64,000 nt of DNA, taken from positions 2,790,001 to 2,854,000 of the forward strand of contig NZ_CP186694.1 of NCBI RefSeq assembly GCF_049532965.1. The letters run 5' to 3'. Origin of the DNA: Roseateles sp049532965. GTDB taxonomy: Bacteria > Pseudomonadota > Gammaproteobacteria > Burkholderiales > Burkholderiaceae_C. Positions 18,190 through 27,289 of this stretch are shown in pieces. Below the pieces are notes generated by a model. That model saw only the letters and a program-made list of their open reading frames with translations. It was not told the origin of the DNA and did no database searches. Position 1 is the stretch's first letter. Every line of letters starts with the position of its first letter. The translations under genes and the position numbers were made by a program.

Positions 18190-18536
18190 CGCTTGTTCGG
18201 GAGGTCGGACGTCCCCTCCGCTCCGAATTGTTGTTCGATTTCCTGCTCCACTTGGTCCAACGAGGTGTCGTGACCGAGCGCCGTGGAACGGCGAGCCTCC
18301 AGCACGAGCAGGTACTCGCGCGCCTCCTTGTTGTCCGGGTCGAAAAACTCCGGACTGTTGATGAAGACAGCCTCCTCCAGCAACCAGGCGACGTGCTCGT
18401 CGAGCGACAAGCCAGACGCGGCAGCGTCCGCGTCCAGCTTGCGCTTCAGCGCCGCGTCGATGCGGACGGACAGCATGGCAGTCTCGGGGTGAACCATGGG
18501 AGGACGGAAGTGAATGGGATCCAGTAGGGCGTTCAT
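18186..18536 (-). CDS. RHH-type antitoxin paired with the ParE-like toxin
   Basis: A protein of about 116 aa with a ribbon-helix-helix DNA-binding core AMLSVRIDAALKRKLDADA followed by SGLSLDEHVAWLLEEAV. The acidic, Gln-rich C-terminus (DQVEQEIEQQFGAEG) is the likely toxin-binding part. The start at 18536 (MNALLD) is favoured over 18557 and 18497, but none has an ideal ribosome binding site. Its stop overlaps the toxin start by four bases, the usual order of antitoxin first. It probably represses its own promoter in the 282-bp gap up to the peptidase gene. Confidence 0.75.
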   Translation of the reverse strand: MNALLDPIHFRPPMVHPETAMLSVRIDAALKRKLDADAAASGLSLDEHVAWLLEEAVFINSPEFFDPDNKEAREYLLVLEARRSTALGHDTSLDQVEQEIEQQFGAEGTSDLPNKR

Positions 18537-18818
18537 TCTGCATCTGCGCCTTTCCAATGAGGGAGGCGTCGATTCTCCAAAGCGCTCACCTCCGCGACAC
18601 CCAGCCCCCGCTCAAAACGACTTGGACAAGTCACCCGTAGCCAAAGGACGGCCAATTTGAGCCAGCGTGGGCCGGACAGGGCCTCGACGGTCCCACCCCG
18701 TACTTCCCCGCCCTGACCAAAGGCACCCCTGAGCCCCCGGGGCACAATCCTTCGCCACCGCCCCGCCGGCCACGAGCCTCGGGGCGGCTTCCGTCCGGAC
18801 TCTCAGGAGCACACCCGC

Positions 18819-21014
18819 ATGCATTCCCGTCTCTCGCTGACCGCCGCGCTGGTGGTCGGACTCGGCGCCGGCGCGGCCGCCACCGCTCAAACGGCCCCGG
18901 CCCCTACGGCACCCGCCGCCGCCTCGGCCTCGCAGGGCCTGACCTATCCCGCCACCCGCAAGGTCGACCAGACCGACACCTACCACGGCACCGTCGTCGC
19001 GGACCCGTACCGCTGGCTCGAGGACGACAACGCCGCCGACACCAAGGCCTGGGTCCAGGCCCAGAACGCGGTCACCGACAAGTTCCTGGCCGCGATGCCG
19101 CAGCGCCTGCCCGCGCGCAAGCTCTACACCGAGCTCTACAACTTCGAGAAGTACGGCGTCCCCTACAAGGAAGGCGGCCGCTACTTCTGGACCCGCAACG
19201 ACGGCCTGCAGCAGCAGGCGGTGCTGTACACCGCGCGCAGCCTCAAGGACACCCCGCAGGTCGCCCTCGACCCCAACACGCTGTCGAAGGACGGCACCGT
19301 CGCACTGACCGGCGGCGCGGTCTCGCGCGACGGCCGGCTGATGGCCTATGGCACCGCCGGCGCCGGCTCCGACTGGCAGACCTGGAAGGTCCGCGACCTG
19401 GACGCCGGCAAGGACCTGCCCGACACCATCGAATGGGTGAAGTTCTCCAACGCGTCCTGGACGCCGGACGGCAAGGGCTTCTTCTACTCGCGCTACGACG
19501 CACCCAAGGCCGGCGAGGCCCTCACCGGCGCCAACTACTTCCAGAAGGTCTACTACCACCGCCTGGGCACCCCGCAGTCCGCCGACTTGCTGGTGGCCGA
19601 GAACCCGGCCGAGAAGGAATGGGGCTTCAACGCCGAGGTCACCGATGACGGCCGCCTGGCCGTCATCAACGTCTGGAAAGGCTCCGCCCGCAAGAACGGC
19701 CTGATGCTGCTGCCGCTCGATGCCCAGGGCGGCTACGCCGGCGCCAAGCCGATCCCGCTGACGCTGAGCTTCGATGCCGAGTACAGCCCCGTCGTGCTCG
19801 ACGGCCAGCGCCTGATCGTCAAGACCGACAAGGACGCGCCGCGCGGCCGCCTGATCGCGATCGACCTCGACAAGGACTGGCAGGCCAAGGACCCGAAGAC
19901 CTGGACCACCCTGGTCCCGGAGACCAAGGACGCGCTGACCGCCGCCAACGGCGTCGGCGGCCAGCTGGTGCTGAGCTACCTCCAGGACGCCTCGACGCTG
20001 GTGCGCGTGCATGCACCCAGCGGCAAGCATGTGCGGGACATCCGCCTGCCGGGCATCGGCACGGCCGCGGGCTTCGGCGGCAAGTGGAACGATCCCGAGA
20101 CCTTCTTCAGCTACACCAGCCTGACCACGCCCGGCGAGATCTGGCGCCTGGACGCCAGGACCGGCCGCACCGACCTGTTCAAGCGCGCGCAGACGGCGTT
20201 CGATGCCGACCAGTTCGAGAGCAAGCGCGTCTTCGTCACCAGCAAGGACGGCACCCGGCTGCCGATCTTCATCGCCCATCGCAAGGGCCTGAAGCTCGAC
20301 GGCACCAACCCGACGCTGCTCTACGGCTATGGCGGTTTCAACGTGCCAATGACCCCGGGCTACGGCGTCACCGCCGCGACCTGGATGAAGATGGGCGGCG
20401 TCTACGTGCTGGCCGTGCTGCGCGGCGGTGGCGAGTACGGTGCCGCCTGGCACGAGGCCGGCACCAAGCTGAAGAAGCAGAACGTCTTCGACGACTTCAT
20501 CGCCGCCGGCGAGTACCTGGTCGCCAACAAGTACACCCAGCCGTCGAAGCTCGCCATCAACGGCGGGTCCAACGGCGGCCTGCTGGTGGGCGCGGTCGTG
20601 AACCAGCGCCCGGAACTGTTCGGCGCCGCGGTGCCGCAGGTCGGCGTGATGGACATGCTGCGCTTCCACAAGTTCACGATCGGCTGGGCGTGGACCTCGG
20701 ACTACGGCAGCTCGGAGAACGCCGACGAGTTCAAGGCGCTGCTGGCGTACTCGCCGCTGCACACGATCAAGAGCGGCAAGCGCTATCCCGCGATCCTCGT
20801 CACCACCGGCGACCACGACGACCGCGTCGTCCCGGCCCACAGCTTCAAGTACACCGCGACGCTGCAGGCCGCCGACACGGGCCCCGCGCCCAAGCTGATC
20901 CGCATCGAGACGCAGGCCGGTCACGGGGCCGGCAAGCCGACGTCCAAGATCATCGAGGAGCGGGCGGACATCCTGGCCTTCATCGCCAACACCTTCGGCA
21001 TGGACGTCAAGTGA
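18819..21014 (+). CDS. Prolyl oligopeptidase family serine peptidase (S9A), exported
   Basis: A 731-aa peptidase that cleaves short peptides after proline. A signal peptide (MHSRLSLTAALVVGLGAGAAATAQT) directs it to the periplasm. The beta-propeller spans roughly residues 80-430 and the alpha/beta-hydrolase domain follows. The nucleophile is Ser584 in GGSNGG, Asp lies in GDHDDRV and His in AGHGAGKP. The segment YPATRKVDQTDTYHGTVVADPYRWLED is typical of S9A. AGGAG precedes the ATG. It stands alone, between the TA module and a gap with a strong terminator. Confidence 0.94.
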   Translation: MHSRLSLTAALVVGLGAGAAATAQTAPAPTAPAAASASQGLTYPATRKVDQTDTYHGTVVADPYRWLEDDNAADTKAWVQAQNAVTDKFLAAMPQRLPARKLYTELYNFEKYGVPYKEGGRYFWTRNDGLQQQAVLYTARSLKDTPQVALDPNTLSKDGTVALTGGAVSRDGRLMAYGTAGAGSDWQTWKVRDLDAGKDLPDTIEWVKFSNASWTPDGKGFFYSRYDAPKAGEALTGANYFQKVYYHRLGTPQSADLLVAENPAEKEWGFNAEVTDDGRLAVINVWKGSARKNGLMLLPLDAQGGYAGAKPIPLTLSFDAEYSPVVLDGQRLIVKTDKDAPRGRLIAIDLDKDWQAKDPKTWTTLVPETKDALTAANGVGGQLVLSYLQDASTLVRVHAPSGKHVRDIRLPGIGTAAGFGGKWNDPETFFSYTSLTTPGEIWRLDARTGRTDLFKRAQTAFDADQFESKRVFVTSKDGTRLPIFIAHRKGLKLDGTNPTLLYGYGGFNVPMTPGYGVTAATWMKMGGVYVLAVLRGGGEYGAAWHEAGTKLKKQNVFDDFIAAGEYLVANKYTQPSKLAINGGSNGGLLVGAVVNQRPELFGAAVPQVGVMDMLRFHKFTIGWAWTSDYGSSENADEFKALLAYSPLHTIKSGKRYPAILVTTGDHDDRVVPAHSFKYTATLQAADTGPAPKLIRIETQAGHGAGKPTSKIIEERADILAFIANTFGMDVK

Positions 21015-21402
21015 CCGTGGCGGCATGAAGCCGGACCGGCGCGTCCCCCGGGGCGTGCCGTTCACCCTGCGGGTAGAAATAGGCGCGAATTCCGGCCAGT
21101 TGTTTGGCCGGATTTGCGCCTTGTTCTTCGCGGCTCGTCCTTGCGGCGCGCGGCGAAGATGCGAAGCATGAAGACACGCCGCATGCCCGCCTTCCCGCAG
21201 ACCACGCTCCCGCGTCCCTGCTCGAGAAAGCCAGCCACGGCGCGGCGGCCGCACGGCCGCTGACGTCCTCCTGATCCACGCGCCCAGGCCGCGTCCCGTC
21301 AGGGTCGCCGATGGCCGGCGCGCCCGCGCTTCAGATTCGCCACGCCGCAGCGCCACGCCCCGCAGTCCGGGCGTTCAGGCGGCGTCCCAGCGCTCTTGAA
21401 CC
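21015..21402. other. Gene-free stretch before a strong terminator; possible small RNA or long 3'UTR
   Basis: No convincing protein gene is seen here. The stretch holds a perfect 8-bp stem hairpin at 21091-21112 (TCCGGCCA, loop GTTGTT) with no T-run, then about 290 bp of GC-rich sequence leading to the terminator at 21403. The peptidase gene ends 388 bp before that terminator. Confidence 0.4.
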
Positions 21403-21437
21403 GCCCGGCCCTTCCACGAGAGGGCCGGGCTTTTTTT
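21403..21437 (+). terminator. Intrinsic terminator with perfect 10-bp stem and seven Ts
   Basis: The arms GCCCGGCCCT (21403-21412) and AGGGCCGGGC (21421-21430) pair perfectly around an 8-nt loop and are followed by TTTTTTT (21431-21437). It points rightward but also lies 25 bp past the end of the leftward gcd gene, where the T-run would read as As, so it is a true terminator only for the + strand. Confidence 0.88.
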
Positions 21438-21461
21438 CGCGCGCGGTCCGCGCCCGTCGCA

Positions 21462-23894
21462 TCAACGCCGCTCCAGCGCATACGCCCGCACATGGTCTCC
21501 GGGCTTCGTCCCGGTCGACCCGTGCCCGCCCGCCACGACCAGCACGTACTGCCGGCCATCGGCGCCGAGGTAGGTCATCGGCGTCGCCTGCCCCCCCGCG
21601 GGCAGGCGGCTTTGCCAGAGCTGGCGGCCATCGTTGACGTCATAGGCGCGCACGTAGTCGTCCATGCTGCCCGACAGGAAGGCGACGCCGCCCGCCGTCA
21701 TCAGCGGTCCCCCGAGGCTGGGCACCCCCAGCTTCAGCGGAATCGGCACCGGGGACAGGTCACGCACCGTGCCGTTGCGATGCCGCCAGACGATGCGCCC
21801 TTCGTTGAGGTCCACCCCCGCCACGGTGCCCCAGGGCGGCGCTTGGCACGGGATGCCGAGCGGCGAGGTGAAGGGCTCCATCCTGGACGCGAATGGCGCG
21901 CCGAAGTTCTCGTTGAGCGCGGGCAGCGAGCCGGTCGGCCGTCCTTCGTCCTGGACGAGCAACGAGGTGTCGTCGCGCCGGCGCACCAGTTGCGAGGTGA
22001 AGCCCAGGACCGCTGGCGTCGTGAACGCAATCCCGCGCACCGGATCAACGGCGATGCTGCCCCAGTTGAAGACGCCGAAGTTGCCCGGATTGATCAGCGA
22101 GCCCTGCTCCGACGGCGGCGTGAAGCGCCCGTCGTAGCGCAGCCGGTGGAAGGCGATGCGGCACCAGAGCTGGTCGAACATCGACACGCCCCACATGTCG
22201 CGCTCCCGCAGCACCGGCGGATTGAACGAGATCGCCGAGACGGGCTGCGTCGGTGCCGTGAAGTCGCCGGCGGCGGCCCCCTGCGGGGCCGGCACCTCGG
22301 TGACCGGGAACACCGGCTTGCCATCGCGCCGGTCCAGCACGAACAGTTCGCCCTGCTTGGTCGCCTGGACCAGCGCCGGCACCCGCTGCCCGCGGACCGT
22401 CAGGTCGACCAGCACCGGCTGCGCCGGCACGTCGTAGTCCCACAGGTCGTGATGCACGGTCTGGAACACCCACCGCAGCCGCCCGGTTGCCAGGTCGAGC
22501 GCCACCACCGACGACGAGTGCTTCTCCACGTTCGCCGAGCGCTTGCCGCCCCATTGGTCCGGCGGCTGGTTGCCCATCGGCAGGTAGACCAGCCCGAGCG
22601 ATTCGTCGACGCTGGCCACCGACCAGCTGTTGGGCGAATTGGCCGTGTAGGTCTGGCCGGCAGCGATCGGCGCGGTCGCTTCCGGATTGGCGGAATCCCA
22701 GTTCCACACCAGCGCGCCGGTGTTGACGTCGTACGCGCGGATGACGCCGGATTGTTCCTTCGTCGAGGCGTTGTCCAGCACCGTCCCGCCGACGATCACC
22801 AACTGCCGCGTGACCACGACGGGCGACGTCGCGTAATAGGCGCCCGGCTTGGCGTTGGGCATCCCGGCCCAGAGGTCGACCGCCCCGTCCTTGCCGAACG
22901 CGGGGCAGACCTTGCCCGACACCGGATCGAGCGCGATCAGCCGCGCATCCGCCGTGGGCATGAACAGCTTGGCCGCGCAGGGCGCAGGCTGGGCGCCGGC
23001 GGCCGCCATCGCGCCGGGCGGCGGCTGGTATGACAGTCCCCGGCAGGTCAGGTGCTGCAACGCGAGTTCGCCGCGCACCTGCGGGTCGAAGCGCCACAGT
23101 TCGCGGCCCGTGGTCGCGTCGAGCGCCAGCACCGTCTGGTGCGGGGTGCACAGGAACAGGCGCTCGCCGATCTTCAGCGGCGTGACCTCGAACGTGGTCT
23201 CCTTCGGATCGCCGGGCCGCCCGCGGACATCGCCGGTGCGGAACTCCCAGGCCAGCTTCAGTTGCCCGACATTGGCCGGCGTGATCTGCGCCAGCGGCGA
23301 CCATCGCTGGCCGAAGCCGGTACGGCCATAGGCATGCCATTCGCCGTCGGGTACTACGTCGGCCGCCGATGCGGGCGCCCCTGGCGGGCGTGCCGCGCCG
23401 TTGGCAGGCATCGTGCCCGTGACCGCATGCAGGTCGTGCGACCACGACATCACCGCCGCCACCACGAACGTCCCCAGCGACGCGGCCAGCGCCAACGCGG
23501 CGGGACTGCGCCACGCGACGCGGCGCGGATCGTCCAGCGGGAGATGACGGCGCATCGTCGGCACCAGCGCCAGCAGCACCGCGCCGATCACGAAGGGCAC
23601 GCCCAGGCGTGCCCCCAGCGGCCACCAGTCGAGGCCGACCTCCCACACGCTCCACACCAGCGTGGCCACGAAGAACAGCGCGTAACCGAGCACGGCCTCG
23701 CGCAGCCGGCCGAACATCAACGCGCCGATGACGGCCCACGCCAGGCCCGACAACGCGTAGTACCAGCTGCCGCCCAGCGAGGCCAGCCACCCACCCGCGG
23801 CCAGCATGACGAAGCCGAGGACCAGCAGCACGGTGCCAATGACGCGGGCAAGCCACGGAACGGGGGCGGGGGATGGGGCGAGGACTGCGGCCAT
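21462..23894 (-). CDS. gcd: PQQ-dependent membrane glucose dehydrogenase
   Basis: An 810-aa quinoprotein, close to E. coli Gcd (796 aa). It oxidises glucose to gluconolactone in the periplasm and reduces ubiquinone. Five hydrophobic helices fill residues about 15-150 (VIGTVLLVLGFVMLAAGG and following). The PQQ propeller domain follows, from WHAYGRTGFGQRWSPLAQI to the end, with family motifs LFLCTPHQTVLALDATTG, HHDLWDYDVPAQP and GGHGSTGT near the C-terminus. It is monocistronic here. PQQ biosynthesis genes are not in the window. Confidence 0.94.
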   Translation of the reverse strand: MAAVLAPSPAPVPWLARVIGTVLLVLGFVMLAAGGWLASLGGSWYYALSGLAWAVIGALMFGRLREAVLGYALFFVATLVWSVWEVGLDWWPLGARLGVPFVIGAVLLALVPTMRRHLPLDDPRRVAWRSPAALALAASLGTFVVAAVMSWSHDLHAVTGTMPANGAARPPGAPASAADVVPDGEWHAYGRTGFGQRWSPLAQITPANVGQLKLAWEFRTGDVRGRPGDPKETTFEVTPLKIGERLFLCTPHQTVLALDATTGRELWRFDPQVRGELALQHLTCRGLSYQPPPGAMAAAGAQPAPCAAKLFMPTADARLIALDPVSGKVCPAFGKDGAVDLWAGMPNAKPGAYYATSPVVVTRQLVIVGGTVLDNASTKEQSGVIRAYDVNTGALVWNWDSANPEATAPIAAGQTYTANSPNSWSVASVDESLGLVYLPMGNQPPDQWGGKRSANVEKHSSSVVALDLATGRLRWVFQTVHHDLWDYDVPAQPVLVDLTVRGQRVPALVQATKQGELFVLDRRDGKPVFPVTEVPAPQGAAAGDFTAPTQPVSAISFNPPVLRERDMWGVSMFDQLWCRIAFHRLRYDGRFTPPSEQGSLINPGNFGVFNWGSIAVDPVRGIAFTTPAVLGFTSQLVRRRDDTSLLVQDEGRPTGSLPALNENFGAPFASRMEPFTSPLGIPCQAPPWGTVAGVDLNEGRIVWRHRNGTVRDLSPVPIPLKLGVPSLGGPLMTAGGVAFLSGSMDDYVRAYDVNDGRQLWQSRLPAGGQATPMTYLGADGRQYVLVVAGGHGSTGTKPGDHVRAYALERR

Positions 23895-24015
23895 GCGGCG
23901 GTTCCAGGTCGAACGTGGAACCTGGGGGCGGCAAGTTTCGTTCCGCGCTCCCGTGAACCGGGCGGCAGGCGATGCCGGCCAGGCGGCCGTCGCGAGCGAC
24001 GCCGTGACCTGGCGC

Positions 24016-25293
24016 TCAGGCCGGCACCAGCGCGCCGTCAGTGCGCAGCAGCGTTTCCAGTGTCTGGCTGCGCAATCCGTAGAAGCGCTTGATCTCGTCG
24101 AGCTGCGCCAGCAGCTCCGCGCGCCTGGCCGGCGACGGATCCTGCGCCCGCCGGACCGCCAGGACCATCTTGTTCTTGCTGGTGTGCTCCAGCGCGATGA
24201 ACTCGATCACCTGCGTGTCGTAGCCCATCACCTCCAGGAGCAGCGCGCGCAGCGAGTCCGTCACCATCTCGGCCTCCTGGCCCAGGTGGATGCCGTGCTG
24301 CAGCAAGGGCCGCAAGGCGGCCGGCGTCGTCATCTGCGGGCGGACCTCCTTGTGGCAGCACGGCGCGCACATGATGATGCGCGCGCCGCTGCGCAGGCCG
24401 AAGTGCATCGCGTAATCGGTGGCGATGTCGCAGGCATGCAGGGCGACCATCACGTCCAGCGGCTGCTCGCCGCGCTCGCGCACGTCGCCATGCTCGAAAC
24501 GCAAGCCCTCCAGCCCGTGGCGCGCAGCGGCCGCATTGCCCAGCGCCACCATGTCCTGCTTGAGTTCGACGCCCTGCACTTGCGCGGCCAGCCCCTGGCC
24601 GCGCAGCCAGTCATACATCGCGAAGGTCAGGTAGCCCTTGCCCGAACCGAAATCGGCCAGCCGCACCGGGCGGCCGGCGTCGTCAGGCGCGTCCAGGCCC
24701 GCCTTGCGCACCGCGCCGCCGAAGATCTCGATGAACTTGTTGATCTGCTTCCACTTGCGCGCCATCGCCGGCACCAGCACCGCCTCCCCCTTGAGGTCGT
24801 GCGTCAGGCCCAGGTCGCGCCAGAACGGGCTGGTCAGCGACAACTCCCGCGGCTTCGCCCGATCGTGGCCGGCCGGCGCACCGGGCGCCGCATCAGTGGC
24901 CGCCGCCGCTTTCCGGCCCACCTGCAGCAGCGGCTTTCCCTTGCGGCTGAACCGCAGCTGGACCTCTTCGCCGACAGTGTCCAGATGGGCCTGCATGAAG
25001 TCGCTGCCGAGGAGCCCCTCGATCAACGCCAGCCCTTCGTCGATCGGGTGGTTCTTGGTGATGTCCTTGGTCTTGTGCCGCCACAGGAAGCTGAGCGCCC
25101 GCTCGCCGCGCAGGTCGATGTCGCGCACGGTCAGCCGCTCGATGGACGCGTCCTCCCCCTCATGGCGGTTCAGCAGCAGGCGCTGGAAGCGGCGCTCGGC
25201 GAGCGCGGTGTGCAGCAGGCGCAGGAAGCGTGCGCGCGGGTCTGGCGCCGCGGGCGCGGCGCCAGCGTCGGAATCAACGAGCGAGGTGAACAT
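24016..25293 (-). CDS. SAM-dependent methyltransferase (Methyltransf_32-like)
   Basis: A 425-aa protein. An N-terminal region of about 190 residues (RRFQRLLLNRHEGEDASIERL, HKTKDITKNHP) precedes a class I methyltransferase domain with motif I LADFGSGKGYLTFAMYDWL, here given as ADFGSGKGY, and MVALHACDIATD. A Cys-rich CAPCCHKEVRPQ motif, seen in the family related to eukaryotic GSTCD, follows. The ATG at 25293 has AGGA eight bases upstream. The substrate is not known; RNA or protein is possible. It is divergent from the Ala-rich membrane protein gene. Confidence 0.82.
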   Translation of the reverse strand: MFTSLVDSDAGAAPAAPDPRARFLRLLHTALAERRFQRLLLNRHEGEDASIERLTVRDIDLRGERALSFLWRHKTKDITKNHPIDEGLALIEGLLGSDFMQAHLDTVGEEVQLRFSRKGKPLLQVGRKAAAATDAAPGAPAGHDRAKPRELSLTSPFWRDLGLTHDLKGEAVLVPAMARKWKQINKFIEIFGGAVRKAGLDAPDDAGRPVRLADFGSGKGYLTFAMYDWLRGQGLAAQVQGVELKQDMVALGNAAAARHGLEGLRFEHGDVRERGEQPLDVMVALHACDIATDYAMHFGLRSGARIIMCAPCCHKEVRPQMTTPAALRPLLQHGIHLGQEAEMVTDSLRALLLEVMGYDTQVIEFIALEHTSKNKMVLAVRRAQDPSPARRAELLAQLDEIKRFYGLRSQTLETLLRTDGALVPA

Positions 25294-25461
25294 CTGGGAT
25301 CCTGGAGCAGGCCGCGATTGTCCCGCCAAACCGCACGGCCCTGCCGCCCACGCCCTCTTCACGTCCACGCCCTCTTCATGGAGACCGCGAGGACGAAGAC
25401 TCGAACTCCGGGGCTTTCCGCCCGGTTGCGCGGCGATTGGCCGCCGGCGCGCTGGCGCACA

Positions 25462-26886
25462 ATGGCCGCCGCCATGGACGATACCCCCGCCACGCCCGAC
25501 GTCGACCTGTCCGCCGCGCCGACCGCCGCTACCGAGCCCGTCGCGCCTGCCGCCGCGCCCGCGCCGGCCACGCCGTGGGAAGGGCCGTCGCCCGACGTCG
25601 TCGCCTGGCTGCTGGTGAACTGGCACAACAAGCATCCGCTGGCGCGACGCATCGGCATCGCCGACGTGCATACCGTCGGTGCCGTGGCGCTGCCCTTCAT
25701 GGCGCAGGCGCTGCCCAAGGAACCCAGCCTGGAGAGCAGCGGCGCGCCGACCGAGGCTGCGCCGCCTCCGCCGCGGCGGCGCCTGCCGTGGCAGCGCAAG
25801 ACATCGGCGGCCGGCCCGCGCCCGGCCTGGGTCGAGGACTTCATCCCGGGTCTCAAGCCGGCCGCCGTGGCGGCGATGGCGCTGGACCACGGCTTCACCA
25901 GCGCGCCGGACGAGTTGCCGCTGCGCCGCGTGGACATCGACGAGCGCGCCCTTGCCGCGGACGCGAACCAGCCCGGCGCCTGGCCCATGGAGCTGGTCCT
26001 GCTGAGCGCGGCATTCGACGCGGGCCCGGCCCGGCGCCGCGTGCTCGTGGGGCGGCGCGACCGGGTACTGGGCCGCCGGGCGCTGGATCCCGCGCGACTA
26101 GGTGTCGCGGGCAGCGTGGCGGCGGTGGTACTGATCGCCGCAGCCTGGATCCTGTGGCCGTCCTCGTCGCCATCCGCCGAGGAACAGGCCGCCTTGGCTG
26201 CATCGGCGGCCTCTGCGGCAGCGACAGCATCCGCGGCCGCTGCTCCGGCCGCGCCAGTCCCGCTGCCCGCTTCCGCCGCCGCAGCCTCGCAGGCGCAGGC
26301 CGCCACTGCGGCGGCCGCTGCCTCCACGGCCGTCGCGCCTGCCAGTGAAGCCGCCACGCCTGCCATGCCGACGGCCAGCGGGACCGCGGCAGCAGCCTCC
26401 GCGCCCTCCCTCGCGGCGTCCGCGCCGGCCATGCCGCCTGCAGGCAACATTCCAAGCATCCGCCCCACGCTGCAGAGCGGCGTGGAACGCGCGCAGCGCG
26501 AGAAGGCCTTGGCGCAACAACAGGCGGCGGCGTCAGCGCCGACGGCGGCGGCCTCCGCGGCAGGATCCGACGCGGAGCGCCGTGTCAGCGTCGACGATGC
26601 GGGTCTTGCGGGCCTGATGAAGCGCGACGCCGCGCCGGGCGGCAAGCTGGTGGCCCTGGTGGGGCTCCCCCAGAAGAACAAGGCCGACGCTGAAGCTCAA
26701 CTGGTCCGCATGCGGGAGATGATCGGCCAGACGCTGGGCGGCAACGCCGTGCCCAATGGCGAGGTGTTCGAGACCAAGGAAGGCTGGCGGGCGGCGGTGT
26801 GGCCGTTTGGCAGCCGCGAGGAAGCGCAGTTGATCAACGCCACACTGCTGGCACGCGGCCTGCGGGCGCGCGCGGTCGACTTCTGA
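25462..26886 (+). CDS. Ala-rich single-span membrane protein with SPOR-like C-terminus
   Basis: A 474-aa protein I do not recognise as a named family. The N-terminal cytoplasmic part (to about residue 210) contains WLLVNWHNKHPLARRIG and is Pro/Ala-rich. One hydrophobic span follows (AGSVAAVVLIAAAWILW). A long Ala/Ser/Pro linker then leads to a C-terminal domain of about 80 residues with KADAEAQLVRMREM and GWRAAVWPFGSREEAQLINATL. That end has the spacing of a SPOR repeat, which in other proteins binds denuded peptidoglycan at the septum. That function is inference. The start could be 25462 or the ATG at 25474. Confidence 0.7.
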   Translation: MAAAMDDTPATPDVDLSAAPTAATEPVAPAAAPAPATPWEGPSPDVVAWLLVNWHNKHPLARRIGIADVHTVGAVALPFMAQALPKEPSLESSGAPTEAAPPPPRRRLPWQRKTSAAGPRPAWVEDFIPGLKPAAVAAMALDHGFTSAPDELPLRRVDIDERALAADANQPGAWPMELVLLSAAFDAGPARRRVLVGRRDRVLGRRALDPARLGVAGSVAAVVLIAAAWILWPSSSPSAEEQAALAASAASAAATASAAAAPAAPVPLPASAAAASQAQAATAAAAASTAVAPASEAATPAMPTASGTAAAASAPSLAASAPAMPPAGNIPSIRPTLQSGVERAQREKALAQQQAAASAPTAAASAAGSDAERRVSVDDAGLAGLMKRDAAPGGKLVALVGLPQKNKADAEAQLVRMREMIGQTLGGNAVPNGEVFETKEGWRAAVWPFGSREEAQLINATLLARGLRARAVDF

Positions 26887-26893
26887 CCGCCAA

Positions 26894-27230
26894 CTCCCTC
26901 TCACCGCTGCGGGGAGAGCAACCGTGTCAAGCGCTTCCCCAAAGTGCCACGGGGATGCCCTTCGACAAGCCCCCTCACCCTAACCCTCTCCCCCTCCGGG
27001 GGCGAGGGGATGACCGTGGCGGCTCCGTCCCGCGGACCTCTTGCTCCCTCTCCCGCTTGCGGGGAGAGCGACCGTGTCAAGCGCTTCCCCAAAGTGCCAC
27101 GGGGATGCCCTTCGACGAGCCCCCTCACCCTAACCCTCTCCCCCTCCGGGGGCGAGGGGATGACCGTGGCGGCTCCGTCCCGCGGACCTCTTGCTCCCTC
27201 TCCCCGCTTGCGGGGAGAGGGTGGGGGTGA
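26894..27230. repeat. 150-bp tandem duplication built of dispersed palindromes (two full units plus 37 bp)
   Basis: Unit 1 is 26894-27043, unit 2 is 27044-27193, and a third starts at 27194 and continues to about 27230. The units are nearly identical, differing at a few bases. Each contains a CTCCCGC/GCGGGGAG palindrome and a CTCCCCCTCCGGGGGCGAGG palindrome. It fills most of the 403-bp gap between the convergent Ala-rich gene and argJ, in which I see no gene. Confidence 0.9.
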
Positions 27231-27289
27231 GGGGTTCCGCGAACACCTCAGCGCCAACCGCACGCCCCGGAGAGCTCAGTAACGCGCCC

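Noticed and set aside
22045..23934. Leftward 629-codon frame within gcd
   Set aside because: It is an out-of-frame shadow of the glucose dehydrogenase, Arg/Gly-rich with no motif.
26799..27282. Repetitive ORFs across the 150-bp duplication
   Set aside because: Their repeated peptides are translations of the DNA repeat, which has no stop in several frames because the unit is 150 bp.
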